Positions 51,040 through 60,050 of a stretch of 64,000 nucleotides of DNA are shown here, one piece after another. Source of the stretch: Prevotella sp. khp7 (lineage in GTDB: Bacteria > Bacteroidota > Bacteroidia > Bacteroidales > Bacteroidaceae); contig NZ_FOIV01000004.1 of assembly GCF_900109055.1 (NCBI RefSeq), positions 186,001 through 250,000 on the forward strand, in the 5' to 3' direction. How positions within the stretch are numbered: the stretch's first letter is position 1; each line of letters starts with the position of its first letter. A program made the position numbers and the translations under genes. The notes under the pieces were generated by a model. That model was not told the DNA's origin. It worked only from the letters and a program-made list of their open reading frames with translations, and did no database searches.

Positions 51040-52953
51040 ATGGGAAAGATTATTGGAATTGACTTAGGAACTACCAACAGCTGTGTTGCCGTATTCGAAG
51101 GTAACGAGCCAGTAGTAATTGCCAACAGCGAAGGTAAGCGTACAACACCTTCAGTAGTTGGTTTTGTTGAAAACGGTGAGCGTAAGATCGGTGATCCTGC
51201 CAAGCGTCAGGCCATCACTAACCCGAAGAACACTGTTTACTCTATCAAGCGTTTCATGGGTGAGAACTGGCAGCAGACAGAAAAGGAGATTGCCCGCGTG
51301 CCATACAGCGTCGTTAACGAGGGAGGTTATCCCCGTGTTGACATCAACGGACGCAAGTATACTCCTCAGGAAATCTCTGCCATGGTGCTCCAGAAGATGA
51401 AGAAGACTGCCGAGGATTATCTCGGACAGGAGGTGACAGAGGCTGTCATCACAGTTCCAGCCTACTTCTCAGACTCTCAGCGTCAGGCAACTAAGGAGGC
51501 TGGTCAGATTGCCGGTCTCGAAGTAAAGCGTATCGTCAACGAGCCTACAGCAGCAGCTCTGGCTTATGGTGTAGATAAGGCAAACAAGGATATGAAGATC
51601 GCAGTGTTCGACCTTGGTGGTGGTACATTCGATATCTCAATCCTTGAGTTTGGTGGCGGTGTGTTCGAAGTACTCTCTACCAATGGTGATACCCACCTGG
51701 GTGGTGACGACTTCGACCAGGTCATCATCGACTGGCTGGTACAGGAGTTCAAGAACGACGAGGGTGCCGACCTGAAGAGCGATCCCATGGCTATGCAGCG
51801 CCTGAAGGAGGCTGCCGAGAAGGCTAAGATTGAGTTGTCTTCAAGCACCTCTACCGAGATCAACCTGCCTTACATCATGCCTGTAGCAGGTGTACCTAAG
51901 CACTTGGTTAAGACTCTGACTCGTGCTAAGTTCGAGCAGTTGGCTCACGACCTGATCCAGGCTTGTCTGGCTCCATGTCAGAAGGCAATGGCCGATGCCA
52001 AGCTGAATACAGCTGATATCGACGAGGTCATCCTCGTAGGTGGTTCAAGCCGTATCCCCGCCGTACAGACACTCGTTAAGAACTACTTCGGCAAGGAGCC
52101 TTCAAAGGGTGTAAATCCTGATGAGGTGGTAGCCGTAGGTGCTTCTATCCAGGGTGCTATTCTGAACAAGGAAGGTGGCGTAGGCGACATCGTACTGCTC
52201 GACGTAACTCCGCTGACACTGGGTATCGAGACTCTTGGTGGTGTGATGACCAAGCTGATCGAGGCTAACACAACCATTCCTTGCAAGAAGAGCGAGACAT
52301 TCTCTACCGCTGCTGACAATCAGACAGAGGTAACCATCCACGTTCTGCAGGGTGAGCGCCCAATGGCAGCTCAGAACAAGAGCATCGGTCAGTTCAACCT
52401 GACAGGTATTGCTCCAGCGCGTCGTGGTATTCCTCAGATCGAGGTAACCTTCGATATCGATGCCAACGGTATCCTCAAGGTTTCTGCCAAGGATAAGGCT
52501 ACTGGTAAGGAGCAGGCCATCCGCATCGAGGCTTCATCAGGTCTGTCACAGGACGAGATCAACCGCATGAAGGCCGAGGCTGAGCAGAACGCCGAGAACG
52601 ATAAGAAGGAACGCGAGCGTATTGACAAGCTGAATCAGGCAGACTCTATGATCTTCCAGACCGAGAATCAGCTTCAGGAACTTGGCGACAAGATCCCCGC
52701 TCAGCACAAGCCCGCTATCGAGCAGGCCCTGCAGCAGTTGAAGGATGCCCACAAGGCTGGCGACGTTGCAGCCATCGACTCAGCCATCGCAGCCCTCAAC
52801 GCAGCATGGCAGACTGCTTCTCAGCAGATGTACCAGGGTGCACAGGGACAGCCTGGCGGCGACCAGTTCAATGGTGGTCAGCAGCAGTCTCAGCAGGATG
52901 CCGGGCAGAAGCCAGAAGACATTCAGGACGCTGACTTCGAGGAGGTTAAGTAA
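51040..52953 (+). CDS. dnaK: Chaperone DnaK (Hsp70)
   Basis: 637 residues. ATPase domain with [32 protein letters not shown] and [13 protein letters not shown] motifs, followed by the substrate-binding domain ([13 protein letters not shown] and [12 protein letters not shown]) and a helical lid. The C-terminus is Gln/Gly-rich and ends with [12 protein letters not shown], the usual EEVK-type tail. It refolds proteins with DnaJ and GrpE, neither of which is adjacent. It is monocistronic, with a terminator 23 bases after its stop. Confidence 0.99.
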   Translation: MGKIIGIDLGTTNSCVAVFEGNEPVVIANSEGKRTTPSVVGFVENGERKIGDPAKRQAITNPKNTVYSIKRFMGENWQQTEKEIARVPYSVVNEGGYPRVDINGRKYTPQEISAMVLQKMKKTAEDYLGQEVTEAVITVPAYFSDSQRQATKEAGQIAGLEVKRIVNEPTAAALAYGVDKANKDMKIAVFDLGGGTFDISILEFGGGVFEVLSTNGDTHLGGDDFDQVIIDWLVQEFKNDEGADLKSDPMAMQRLKEAAEKAKIELSSSTSTEINLPYIMPVAGVPKHLVKTLTRAKFEQLAHDLIQACLAPCQKAMADAKLNTADIDEVILVGGSSRIPAVQTLVKNYFGKEPSKGVNPDEVVAVGASIQGAILNKEGGVGDIVLLDVTPLTLGIETLGGVMTKLIEANTTIPCKKSETFSTAADNQTEVTIHVLQGERPMAAQNKSIGQFNLTGIAPARRGIPQIEVTFDIDANGILKVSAKDKATGKEQAIRIEASSGLSQDEINRMKAEAEQNAENDKKERERIDKLNQADSMIFQTENQLQELGDKIPAQHKPAIEQALQQLKDAHKAGDVAAIDSAIAALNAAWQTASQQMYQGAQGQPGGDQFNGGQQQSQQDAGQKPEDIQDADFEEVK

Positions 52954-52975
52954 CTCACATTATTATAATAGGGAA

Positions 52976-53008
52976 GAGGTGCAGATTTGTCGTCTGCACC
53001 TTTTTTTA
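52976..53008 (+). terminator. Terminator of dnaK
   Basis: AGGTGCAGA, loop, TCTGCACCT and T-run. The surrounding 54 bases (52957-53010) are nearly repeated at 55230-55283 after the next gene. Confidence 0.92.
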
Positions 53009-53142
53009 TTAGACACAAGCAAATAGCAAAATTTGGATTATTTATCGACTACCCAAGCTCTTTTATCTACTAATTACACCACACAACCCATTAGTTAACT
53101 TTTATTAACTATGTTATACAAACAACATATCGTTGTTTTTCT

Positions 53143-53150
53143 TATATTTG
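53143..53150 (+). promoter_or_regulatory. -7 promoter box for the LruC-like lipoprotein
   Basis: TATATTTG, 54 bases before the ATG. An imperfect inverted repeat AACAAC-ATATC-GTTGTT lies just upstream (about 53121-53137) and could be an operator. Confidence 0.7.
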
Positions 53151-53203
53151 CACAAATTATAACTAAGAGATTAATACATGTACTAATTTAACCTTTTGCG
53201 ATT

Positions 53204-55207
53204 ATGAATAAGAGAAGTAATTTTGGAATTATAACGATTGTAGCCAGCATAGTGGGTACGATGGTGCTCTCGTCGTGTAGTCATGAAGAAGCTTTCTACA
53301 ATGAGGAGAAAGTTGAAACGAGTGTTAACGACAAGTATGCCGCCGCTTTCGAGAAAGCGTTTGGTAAGGTTGGCCCCAATGTCGACTGGGGTTTTGGCCG
53401 CCAGCATACCTATTCACGCGGCCTTACACGTGCTGTAGGCACGTATGCTTCGTACAAAGGCAATATTCAGCCTACTATTTCTTTCCCCGAAGACTGTGAT
53501 GCCAGCAAATTTGAACCAGATCTCACGAATATACCTTCTTATGAAGAATATTTGATAAGCAAAGGTACAGCATGGTGGCATCCTGAGGAAATCAACGATG
53601 GTGGAGTTGTCTATATCGACGCAGTCCAGCCTATTAAGATCTCTGGCGGCACAGAAGAAGCACATGCAAAACTTTACATCAAGGCTGGAACGTATGATTT
53701 CACAGGTGTATCGTTTGATTTAGGCCAGTATACTGACTTGTATCTATTAGAAGGTGCAACTGTTACATTTGATAACACCGTAGCTTCTACAGCCAAATTT
53801 GATGTATACATTGCTTCGGGAGCCGAGTTAATAGCAAATGGTGATGATGGTTTAGTAGCGAATTCCGGTGCACATGTATATAACCATGGTACAATTACAT
53901 GTTCTAAGTTTGGAGTTAACTCGTCAAGTTTTCTCTATAATGTAGGTACTTTGTCAGCAGGAACTGTTAGTGCCGAAAGTAATGAAAGCCGAATCGTCAA
54001 CGATGCCACCATTAATTGTGCCACTGTTGTAGTGAACGCCGGTGCCGTGCAGAACAATGCCGAGTGGTCCGTTACGGGTACTACCAAGGTCAATTCCAAC
54101 AACTCTGGCTGGGTAAACAATGGCCATTGGACTACTTATGATTATGCTTATATTGGTGGGAGCGTGAACGTGATTAATAATTGCCTGCTTACGGTGACTC
54201 ACGACTTTGAAATGAATATTTCATCCAATACCGGAGCCTTTAAGATCGATACTGGCGGCGGTGTGGAGACCGCTAATTTCTATGGTGGTAGAGATTCTAG
54301 CACAGGTGCCATTTCTGGTCCGTTTAAAATCGTAATGGGGCAGAATGCCGTATTTAAGGTTACAGGAACAGCTCAGTTAGAGTCAGGACGTAGTGATGAC
54401 GAAGGATTTGGAATTTTCGGTCCTACTTCAGGTGAATATGCTGTATTCCAGGCTAAGGATATTGTTAGAGACTCATATCTCGCAAGTATAAACAGCCATG
54501 GCGCAGTGACCTATGGCGGCAACCTATACGTTTCTGCAGAAACGCATTTTGCGCAGGGCAACGATGGTAGTGGAAATAAGTTTATTTATGAGAAAGACGG
54601 TTTCAGTATAGCTAACAATATCTACGCTGCAGGCTTTAACTCAGGCAAGCCCAGTATAAACATTCCAGAGACACCATGTAGTCCAGGTTTCGTAGGCGGT
54701 AACCCACTCTATCGTGTAATTGCAGAGGATCTGTCGGCCTCAGAAGCTGGCGACTTCGACTTCAACGATGTTGTTTTCGACGTAGTGAAGGCAGAAGGTG
54801 GCAAGACTACACTGAAGCTGATCTGCGCAGGTGGCACGCTTCCTCTGAGAGTGAGAGGCTCTGGTGAATCCGAGGGCAGGGAGGTTCACGAAGTATTCGG
54901 AGATACGACTCCTATGCTCGAGAAGCACCCGATGTATAACACCGGTGCCGGACCTGAAGTACCCGCCACAGAATTTACCGTTAATGGCACGTACATCACC
55001 CCCGCAGATATTAAGAGAATCATTATCGAGGTCTATAAGGACAACGTGTGGATGGAGCTCAAAGCCACTACTGGTGAAGCAGCCTGCAAGATCCTAGTCG
55101 ACGATACGTTCAAGCCCGTTAGTGAGCGAAGAAATATTGCTAACGAAAACAAGAGATTCACCGACTATGTACAAGGTATATTCGTGGATGATTTCTGGTG
55201 GAAATAG
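53204..55207 (+). CDS. Large surface lipoprotein with a LruC-like C-terminal domain
   Basis: 667 residues. Signal peptide with the lipobox VLSSC (Cys 24) and a following His/Glu-rich segment. Residues about 25-55 carry the VNDKYAAAFEKAFGKVGPNVDWGF pattern common in Prevotella surface lipoproteins. The middle (about 140-450) is a long series of short beta strands with repeated Asn, Gly and Thr, like a right-handed beta-helix. The C-terminal domain has the acidic DFDFNDVVFDV motif of LruC-type domains, possibly calcium-binding. Probably an adhesin or glycan-binding protein on the cell surface. No partner genes adjacent. Confidence 0.78.
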   Translation: MNKRSNFGIITIVASIVGTMVLSSCSHEEAFYNEEKVETSVNDKYAAAFEKAFGKVGPNVDWGFGRQHTYSRGLTRAVGTYASYKGNIQPTISFPEDCDASKFEPDLTNIPSYEEYLISKGTAWWHPEEINDGGVVYIDAVQPIKISGGTEEAHAKLYIKAGTYDFTGVSFDLGQYTDLYLLEGATVTFDNTVASTAKFDVYIASGAELIANGDDGLVANSGAHVYNHGTITCSKFGVNSSSFLYNVGTLSAGTVSAESNESRIVNDATINCATVVVNAGAVQNNAEWSVTGTTKVNSNNSGWVNNGHWTTYDYAYIGGSVNVINNCLLTVTHDFEMNISSNTGAFKIDTGGGVETANFYGGRDSSTGAISGPFKIVMGQNAVFKVTGTAQLESGRSDDEGFGIFGPTSGEYAVFQAKDIVRDSYLASINSHGAVTYGGNLYVSAETHFAQGNDGSGNKFIYEKDGFSIANNIYAAGFNSGKPSINIPETPCSPGFVGGNPLYRVIAEDLSASEAGDFDFNDVVFDVVKAEGGKTTLKLICAGGTLPLRVRGSGESEGREVHEVFGDTTPMLEKHPMYNTGAGPEVPATEFTVNGTYITPADIKRIIIEVYKDNVWMELKATTGEAACKILVDDTFKPVSERRNIANENKRFTDYVQGIFVDDFWWK

Positions 55208-55244
55208 TCACACCTAATTCATATAACAAACATTATTATAATAG

Positions 55245-55280
55245 AAAAGAGGTGCAGATTCATCATCTGCACCTCTTTTT
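55245..55280 (+). terminator. Terminator of the LruC-like gene
   Basis: AAAGAGGTGCAGAT, loop TCATC, ATCTGCACCTCTTT: perfect 14-bp stem and T-run. It is a near copy of the dnaK terminator. Confidence 0.95.
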
Positions 55281-55347
55281 ATCTCTTTCAAATCTAACAA
55301 ATGTTATGTTTTTTCGAGAAATTTGATTATAATTGCAGAGAAATTTG

Positions 55348-55355
55348 TACCTTTG
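55348..55355 (+). promoter_or_regulatory. -7 promoter box of a candidate RNA gene
   Basis: TACCTTTG, with a TTTG about 22 bases upstream. The next possible coding start is about 300 bases away. Confidence 0.65.
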
Positions 55356-55359
55356 CACT

Positions 55360-55624
55360 CGCATACTTACGCCGAGCCGCATTCGTTGAATGTTGGAGCG
55401 GTTATAGGGAGTACTACATATTGAAATGCGTCGCTGACGCTTGGTTTTTGACCGTTTTGAAACTACCACACTCAAAATTTAGTAGTCAAGGACATTGCAG
55501 AGGTTGGTGCTGCGGGTAGATATATACCAACGGCGTGGGTATCACTCTGTTTCGTTCATTACTAAGGGCGATGGTAGGCATTAAACGGCGAACGGGCAGA
55601 AGCCAGACACCCCGCTTTTTTTTT
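55360..55624 (+). ncRNA. Candidate structured non-coding RNA or leader before the MBOAT gene
   Basis: About 265 bases with a promoter at its start and nine T (55616-55624) at its end, just after a short GC stem (CGGG with CCCCG). Inside there are several small hairpins, such as GCGTC-GCT-GACGC near 55434 and GTTGGT with ACCAAC near 55504-55530. No convincing gene fills it. Independent Bacteroidales RNAs bounded in this way are known (for example the Bacteroidales-1 family, proposed as a 6S-like RNA), but I cannot confirm membership. It could instead be a regulated leader of the acyltransferase gene 28 bases later. Confidence 0.4.
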
Positions 55625-55651
55625 GTAGTTATAAGAAACGAAATAAGGACT

Positions 55652-57109
55652 ATGTCTGACCGAGGGTGTCATCAGGCAAAAAGAGACACAACAGTGATAT
55701 TCAACTCGTTCAACTTTATTGTAATGTTCCCGCTTATCTTTCTGCTATACTATGCCATTCCAGCAAAGTACGGCAAAGCAAGGAACATGTTTCTACTCTT
55801 TGTGGGTTATCTGCTCTATCTGCAATGGAAACCTGTGTATGCACTAATATTGCTTGGGGTGACGGCAGTGACCTACTATTCGGCATTGCTCATAGAAAAG
55901 ACGAAACACCCCAAGCGAATTCTAACAACTGGGGTACTGTTGACATTATTGCCATTGATTTTCTTCAAATATTTCAATTTTATCAACGACAGCATTAGCA
56001 ATGCTTTATCTGTTGTCGGGCTGAACTACCATTTACAAGGTCTTAACTGGGCTATCCCAATCGGTATTTCGTTCTTTACGTTTCAAGCATTGGGCTACTT
56101 GTGGGATGTCTATTATAAGCGGCAAGGGGCTGAGCGTGATTTCTTGACTTACGCTTTATTCGTATCGTTTTTTCCTAGCATCCTATCTGGTCCAATCAAT
56201 AAAGCTTCGCTTGTTATTCCACAGTTGAAGAGCCTACGTCCATATTTCGATTACTATAAAGCTGTTGAGGGATTAAAGATGCTGCTATGGGGTATGTTTA
56301 TGAAGGTTGTTGTGGCCGACCGTGTCGCGCTTTATGTTGATACTGTATTGCCAAGCTATATGAACTATACAGGCACATCGTGTTTTGTTGCCAGCCTGCT
56401 TTACACTATCCAAATTTATGCAGACTTTGCGGGCTATTCAATGATGGCTATTGGTGTGGGCAAGGTGTTGGGCTTTGAGTTGACCGAGAACTTTCGCCGT
56501 CCGTATTTTGCCGTCAGTGTCACCGACTTCTGGCATCGCTGGCATATCTCACTCTCCACATGGCTGAAAGATTATGTTTATATTCCCATGGGTGGCAGCC
56601 ACTGCTCTAAATTGCGCAATTATTGGAATATTTTTGTGACATTCCTTGTGAGTGGTATATGGCATGGTGCAAATTGGACTTTCATTATATGGGGATGTAT
56701 GCATGGAATCTGTCAAATTATTGAAAAAATGCTTGGTCAGCAGAATTGCAATTATGGCTGGCTGGGGAAAACCATCAAAATCATTGTAACCTTCTTGATA
56801 GTCAATTTTGCATGGATATTCTTTAAAATGCCAACGATTGGAGATGCTATTGGTGTGATATATCATATTTTCGATTTAAGTCAGCCTATGATAGTGGAGA
56901 TCAAATCAAGACATATATTCGCTTTTATAGTTATAGGTACATCAATCATGTTTATAAAAGACTGGTTTGACGAATTTGCCCCCTCTAAACTAAAACTATT
57001 TAATAGCAAACACATCTGTATTCGATGGATTGCATATGTTTTTGTAATGATAATGATATTATTAACAGGAGTCTTTGACGCTGGTCAATTCATTTATGCC
57101 AATTTCTAA
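55652..57109 (+). CDS. MBOAT-family membrane-bound O-acyltransferase
   Basis: 485 residues from the ATG at 55652. A GTG at 55694 gives the more usual N-terminus (VIFNSFNFIVMFPLIF), so the true start may be there. About ten membrane segments. The catalytic region shows TDFWHRWHISLSTWLKDYVYIPMGG and, about 50 residues later, SGIWHGANWTFIIWG with the conserved His of MBOATs such as AlgI, DltB and PatA. It moves acyl groups across the inner membrane to a surface sugar or polymer. It is in operon with the SGNH protein 3 bases after its stop, which fits an AlgI/AlgJ-type pair. Confidence 0.93.
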   Translation: MSDRGCHQAKRDTTVIFNSFNFIVMFPLIFLLYYAIPAKYGKARNMFLLFVGYLLYLQWKPVYALILLGVTAVTYYSALLIEKTKHPKRILTTGVLLTLLPLIFFKYFNFINDSISNALSVVGLNYHLQGLNWAIPIGISFFTFQALGYLWDVYYKRQGAERDFLTYALFVSFFPSILSGPINKASLVIPQLKSLRPYFDYYKAVEGLKMLLWGMFMKVVVADRVALYVDTVLPSYMNYTGTSCFVASLLYTIQIYADFAGYSMMAIGVGKVLGFELTENFRRPYFAVSVTDFWHRWHISLSTWLKDYVYIPMGGSHCSKLRNYWNIFVTFLVSGIWHGANWTFIIWGCMHGICQIIEKMLGQQNCNYGWLGKTIKIIVTFLIVNFAWIFFKMPTIGDAIGVIYHIFDLSQPMIVEIKSRHIFAFIVIGTSIMFIKDWFDEFAPSKLKLFNSKHICIRWIAYVFVMIMILLTGVFDAGQFIYANF

Positions 57110-57112
57110 AGT

Positions 57113-58024
57113 ATGAAAAAGTTCATAATAAAGACTGCCATTTTTCTAGCGATAATTACCGGCATTGATATTGTAGCAGGTGTCGTTTTTGACTATCTGC
57201 GCACTCATGCGGAAGGAGGAATGACATCACGTGACAACTATATCTGTAACGAACTTAAGACCGATATCCTTTTATGTGGTTCCTCTCGATGTGTACATCA
57301 CTTTAATCCTCAAATCATCACAGACTCTTTAGAAATGTCTAGTTATAATTCAGGGCAAGACGGGAACGGAATTATACTATTGTATGGTAGACTACAAATG
57401 ATAAAACAGCATATGACTCCCAAATTAGTTATATATGACATAACACCAAGTTTTGATTTGCTCCAAGGAGAAGATAATCATAGATATTTAACATGGTTAA
57501 AACCATATTACGCCAAGAAAGAAATAAAAGAGATATTACTCTCTGTCGATAGTACTGAACGGTATAAAATGTTAAGCAGTATGTATCGCTATAATTCTCA
57601 TATTATAGAAATACTGATAGATTTTTTGCGTCCAATTATTAATGCCGAAAACAATGGTTTTGTACCATTACTAGGTAAAATGGATAAATCAAAAATTCGA
57701 AGAAACGACGCTACGCATACCCCTATAGATTATGACTACGATTTTCTAAAACTATTCTATTTGGAGAAATATGTAGAGGCTTTAGGGAACAATATTGTTT
57801 TCTGTGTTTCACCCATCTGGTATGGAATGGATACAAAGCAACTTTCCCCTGTAATTAAGTTATGCAAAAAGAGGGGGATTGAATTCATCGATTTTTCTAA
57901 CGACCCAAAGTATGTTAGAAATGACATCTACTTTAAAGATGGAGGTCACATGAACTCTTTGGGGGCCGATGAGTTCACAAAAGACTTAATAAAGGAACTT
58001 AGAAAACGGAAGGTTCTTGAATAA
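57113..58024 (+). CDS. SGNH-like membrane-anchored partner of the MBOAT acyltransferase
   Basis: 303 residues. A membrane anchor at residues 5-24 (IIKTAIFLAIITGIDIVAGV) is followed by a periplasmic part. TDILLCGSSRCVHHFNP carries a Gly-Ser-Ser typical of the SGNH nucleophile loop. Near the C-terminus FKDGGHMNSLGADEF gives the Asp-x-x-His pair. The partner role (accepting the acyl group from the MBOAT protein and transferring it to the polymer) is inferred from gene order and from AlgJ/DltD-type pairs. Confidence 0.78.
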   Translation: MKKFIIKTAIFLAIITGIDIVAGVVFDYLRTHAEGGMTSRDNYICNELKTDILLCGSSRCVHHFNPQIITDSLEMSSYNSGQDGNGIILLYGRLQMIKQHMTPKLVIYDITPSFDLLQGEDNHRYLTWLKPYYAKKEIKEILLSVDSTERYKMLSSMYRYNSHIIEILIDFLRPIINAENNGFVPLLGKMDKSKIRRNDATHTPIDYDYDFLKLFYLEKYVEALGNNIVFCVSPIWYGMDTKQLSPVIKLCKKRGIEFIDFSNDPKYVRNDIYFKDGGHMNSLGADEFTKDLIKELRKRKVLE

Positions 58025-58455
58025 CGTTACATTATATCTTATAATCAACAAAAAAAAGGTATTTCTCTAAATTTTTCGATAGTTTTTATCGGTCTTAAGA
58101 AACTGAAACTAGTGAAAAGCGAAAAGGAAGTAAAAAAAGCTAATTGTTAAAGTTAGCTTGTTCTATCATTTTTATTATCTTCGTTTGGGAAGGAACGTCT
58201 AATTCTAGGAGGTTAAGTAACACCGAAGAGACAAGATTTTTTCAAAGATGAAGGATTCTTCTTCGAGTCCTTCATCTTTTTTGTATGAATTTCTCATCAT
58301 GTATCACTTTTCCATATATCTTACTAAATATCAGCCCATTAAATGAAGTGACAGATATTTTCTATCTATCACTACCATCACTCACATAGTAAATAAAAGG
58401 ACAGGTGCAACGGATTTTGTTGCACCTGTTTTTTTGTTGTATTGGCAAATTTGTA
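58025..58455. other. Intergenic region with three successive terminator-like hairpins
   Basis: No gene is seen in this 430-base stretch. Three hairpins lie in a row: AAGCTAA/TTAGCTT at 58137-58159 (weak T-run), a long stem AAGATGAAGGATTC/GAGTCCTTCATCTT at 58244-58280 followed by six T, and ACAGGTGCAA/TTGCACCTGT at 58401-58429 followed by seven T. One would suffice to end the MBOAT operon. The extra two suggest one or more short transcripts in between, but no clean TAnnTTTG box precedes them. Confidence 0.6.
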
Positions 58456-58463
58456 TACCTTTG
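58456..58463 (+). promoter_or_regulatory. -7 promoter box for the MGMT-family gene
   Basis: TACCTTTG, 26 bases before the ATG at 58482, right after the third terminator. Confidence 0.7.
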
Positions 58464-58481
58464 CAGACAATAATCATGATC

Positions 58482-58826
58482 ATGTATAAGGATTATCCAG
58501 ACAAGATGACGCCTGAACAGGCTCGGAGATTCTGCAATGATGTGCTTAACATCGTGGCACAGATTCCTTATGGACATGTTACGACCTATGGTACTGTCGC
58601 TGCATGGGCAGGATGGCCAAGTCATTCCCGAATGGTTGGACGTACACTTCGCTATACTCCCGGGACAGAACAACTACCTTGTCATCGTGTCGTCAATAAA
58701 GAAGGGCGCACTGCCCCCGGTTGGAGTAAGCAGCGCACCCTGTTAGAGGAAGAAGGTGTGACATTCAAGCCCAATGGTCGCGTAGACATGCATCGACATC
58801 AATGGGAGCCAGACTTCCATATTTGA
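58482..58826 (+). CDS. MGMT-family (O6-methylguanine-DNA methyltransferase-like) protein
   Basis: 114 residues from the ATG at 58482 (58476 also possible; the ATG-less upstream part lies in the promoter). It is just the DNA-binding/active-site domain: VAQIPYGHVTTYGTVAAWAG, then SRMVGRTLRY, and the active-site loop LPCHRVVNKEGRT with Cys. Alkyltransferase-like (ATL) proteins of similar size have Trp in place of that Cys; here Cys is present, so alkyl transfer is possible. It ends 6 bases before the end of the convergent next gene, with no terminator between. Confidence 0.9.
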   Translation: MYKDYPDKMTPEQARRFCNDVLNIVAQIPYGHVTTYGTVAAWAGWPSHSRMVGRTLRYTPGTEQLPCHRVVNKEGRTAPGWSKQRTLLEEEGVTFKPNGRVDMHRHQWEPDFHI

Positions 58827-58832
58827 TAAGCG

Positions 58833-60050
58833 TTACTCTAGGGAATTAAAGATTGCTTCTAACGTTTCTTGATGATATCCGGGGAGTATAATATGGTGAT
58901 TACCGATAGGCTCTGTCAGGAAGTAGGAGGTCTGAGACTTGTCGGCGAGATGAATGATCTGCTGGGTGCGACAGAGATCGGCCTTTGCCTGACTCTGAAT
59001 CAGTTCTCCCTCTGTTACGAAACAGCGAGAGAGGTTGCCTGACACCTTGAAGATAGTAACAGGCCCTGGCTTCATATAGCCACGGATACCTACGCCTATA
59101 CCTGATTCGAAATGGGTGTCATACTCATAGCGTTCCACCATATCCAAAGGAATCGTACAATGTGCAAAAAGCATCTCACCCGTCTCAGGATCGATTCGGG
59201 ATGGATTGGCCTGGAATCCTGACAGTCCTGTCAGTGAACGGGCAACCATCATCGACAGCATGGCAGGCACATCGCCTTCGCAACCTGCCACGTAACCTTC
59301 GGCGTTCAGCTTTGCCAACGCTAAGCATCCCGTATTCTTGATGGCCGTCAGAAGGTCAAAGCAACGCAGTGTAAAACCTTGCAACTGGTACTTGGCAATA
59401 ACATCCTTCAAGGCCATGTATATTCTATTAGCGCCAGGAAGTGCACGTTTCACCATCTCAACATCTGAGGTTTCATGAGATGCCGACTCCGGAGTCATGG
59501 CAAGGACATCGAGAAGTTCCTGCATCGGGATATCCACCAGTTCAATGCCTAACTGACTTCTCACGGCATCATAGTCGGCCTGACTGGAAATCAGCCAATC
59601 GGAGGGCTGACCAATCACTCCCAGACGGCAGCCTTTCAGTTGTTTCCTTACTTGGCACACCTTTGCCAAGAGACTGACACGTTTCCGGATATAGCTGGCA
59701 CTGCCATGGATGATTTCTCCCTTAAGATTGTTCTGACGAAGATAAGAGAGAATCTCCATTGAAGCCGCCAACGAGTTACTCTTTCCAGATGTCAGGAGAT
59801 AGAAGGGTGCATGGTCCGACTTCTCCAGCAATGACGAGAGCAATCTCTTAAAGATGCCCTCCGTACCACCCGTCCGGACATAAATCAAGCTCAAGGCACA
59901 GCTGCCATAGTCAGTATAATCGTTACCCTTGAAAGCATAGCCTATACCAAGACTCTCAAGAAACTCCTTGGTCACAGCACCCACACTTTTCTCGTCGTGA
60001 AGTTCTGACGTGAGTGTATAAATAGATATCTTTTCTGTCTGCATATTCAT
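58833..60050 (-). CDS. L-fucose isomerase-like protein
   Basis: 405 residues, cytoplasmic. It resembles the fucose/arabinose isomerase superfamily short form (COG2407-like): CRLGVIGQPSDWLISS in the first Rossmann-like part, then AEGYVAGCEGDVPAMLSMMVARSLTG, and a C-terminal part with HCTIPLDM and GNHHIILPG. Full FucI proteins are near 590 residues, so this is a compact relative. It could interconvert a ketose and aldose such as fucose or arabinose. Its start shares a base with the GH2 stop, so it is the last gene of the sugar operon. Confidence 0.85.
   Translation of the reverse strand: MNMQTEKISIYTLTSELHDEKSVGAVTKEFLESLGIGYAFKGNDYTDYGSCALSLIYVRTGGTEGIFKRLLSSLLEKSDHAPFYLLTSGKSNSLAASMEILSYLRQNNLKGEIIHGSASYIRKRVSLLAKVCQVRKQLKGCRLGVIGQPSDWLISSQADYDAVRSQLGIELVDIPMQELLDVLAMTPESASHETSDVEMVKRALPGANRIYMALKDVIAKYQLQGFTLRCFDLLTAIKNTGCLALAKLNAEGYVAGCEGDVPAMLSMMVARSLTGLSGFQANPSRIDPETGEMLFAHCTIPLDMVERYEYDTHFESGIGVGIRGYMKPGPVTIFKVSGNLSRCFVTEGELIQSQAKADLCRTQQIIHLADKSQTSYFLTEPIGNHHIILPGYHQETLEAIFNSLE

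Noticed and set aside
55604-55615. AGCCAGACACCCC resembling a cobalamin-riboswitch box
   Set aside because: Only the last box is partly similar; the other conserved blocks of that riboswitch are missing and the downstream gene has no link to B12.
58207-58221. 15-base exact match to the dnaK 3' end (52940-52954)
   Set aside because: One 15-base match between two places in 64 kb is expected by chance and the flanks do not agree, so no gene remnant is claimed.
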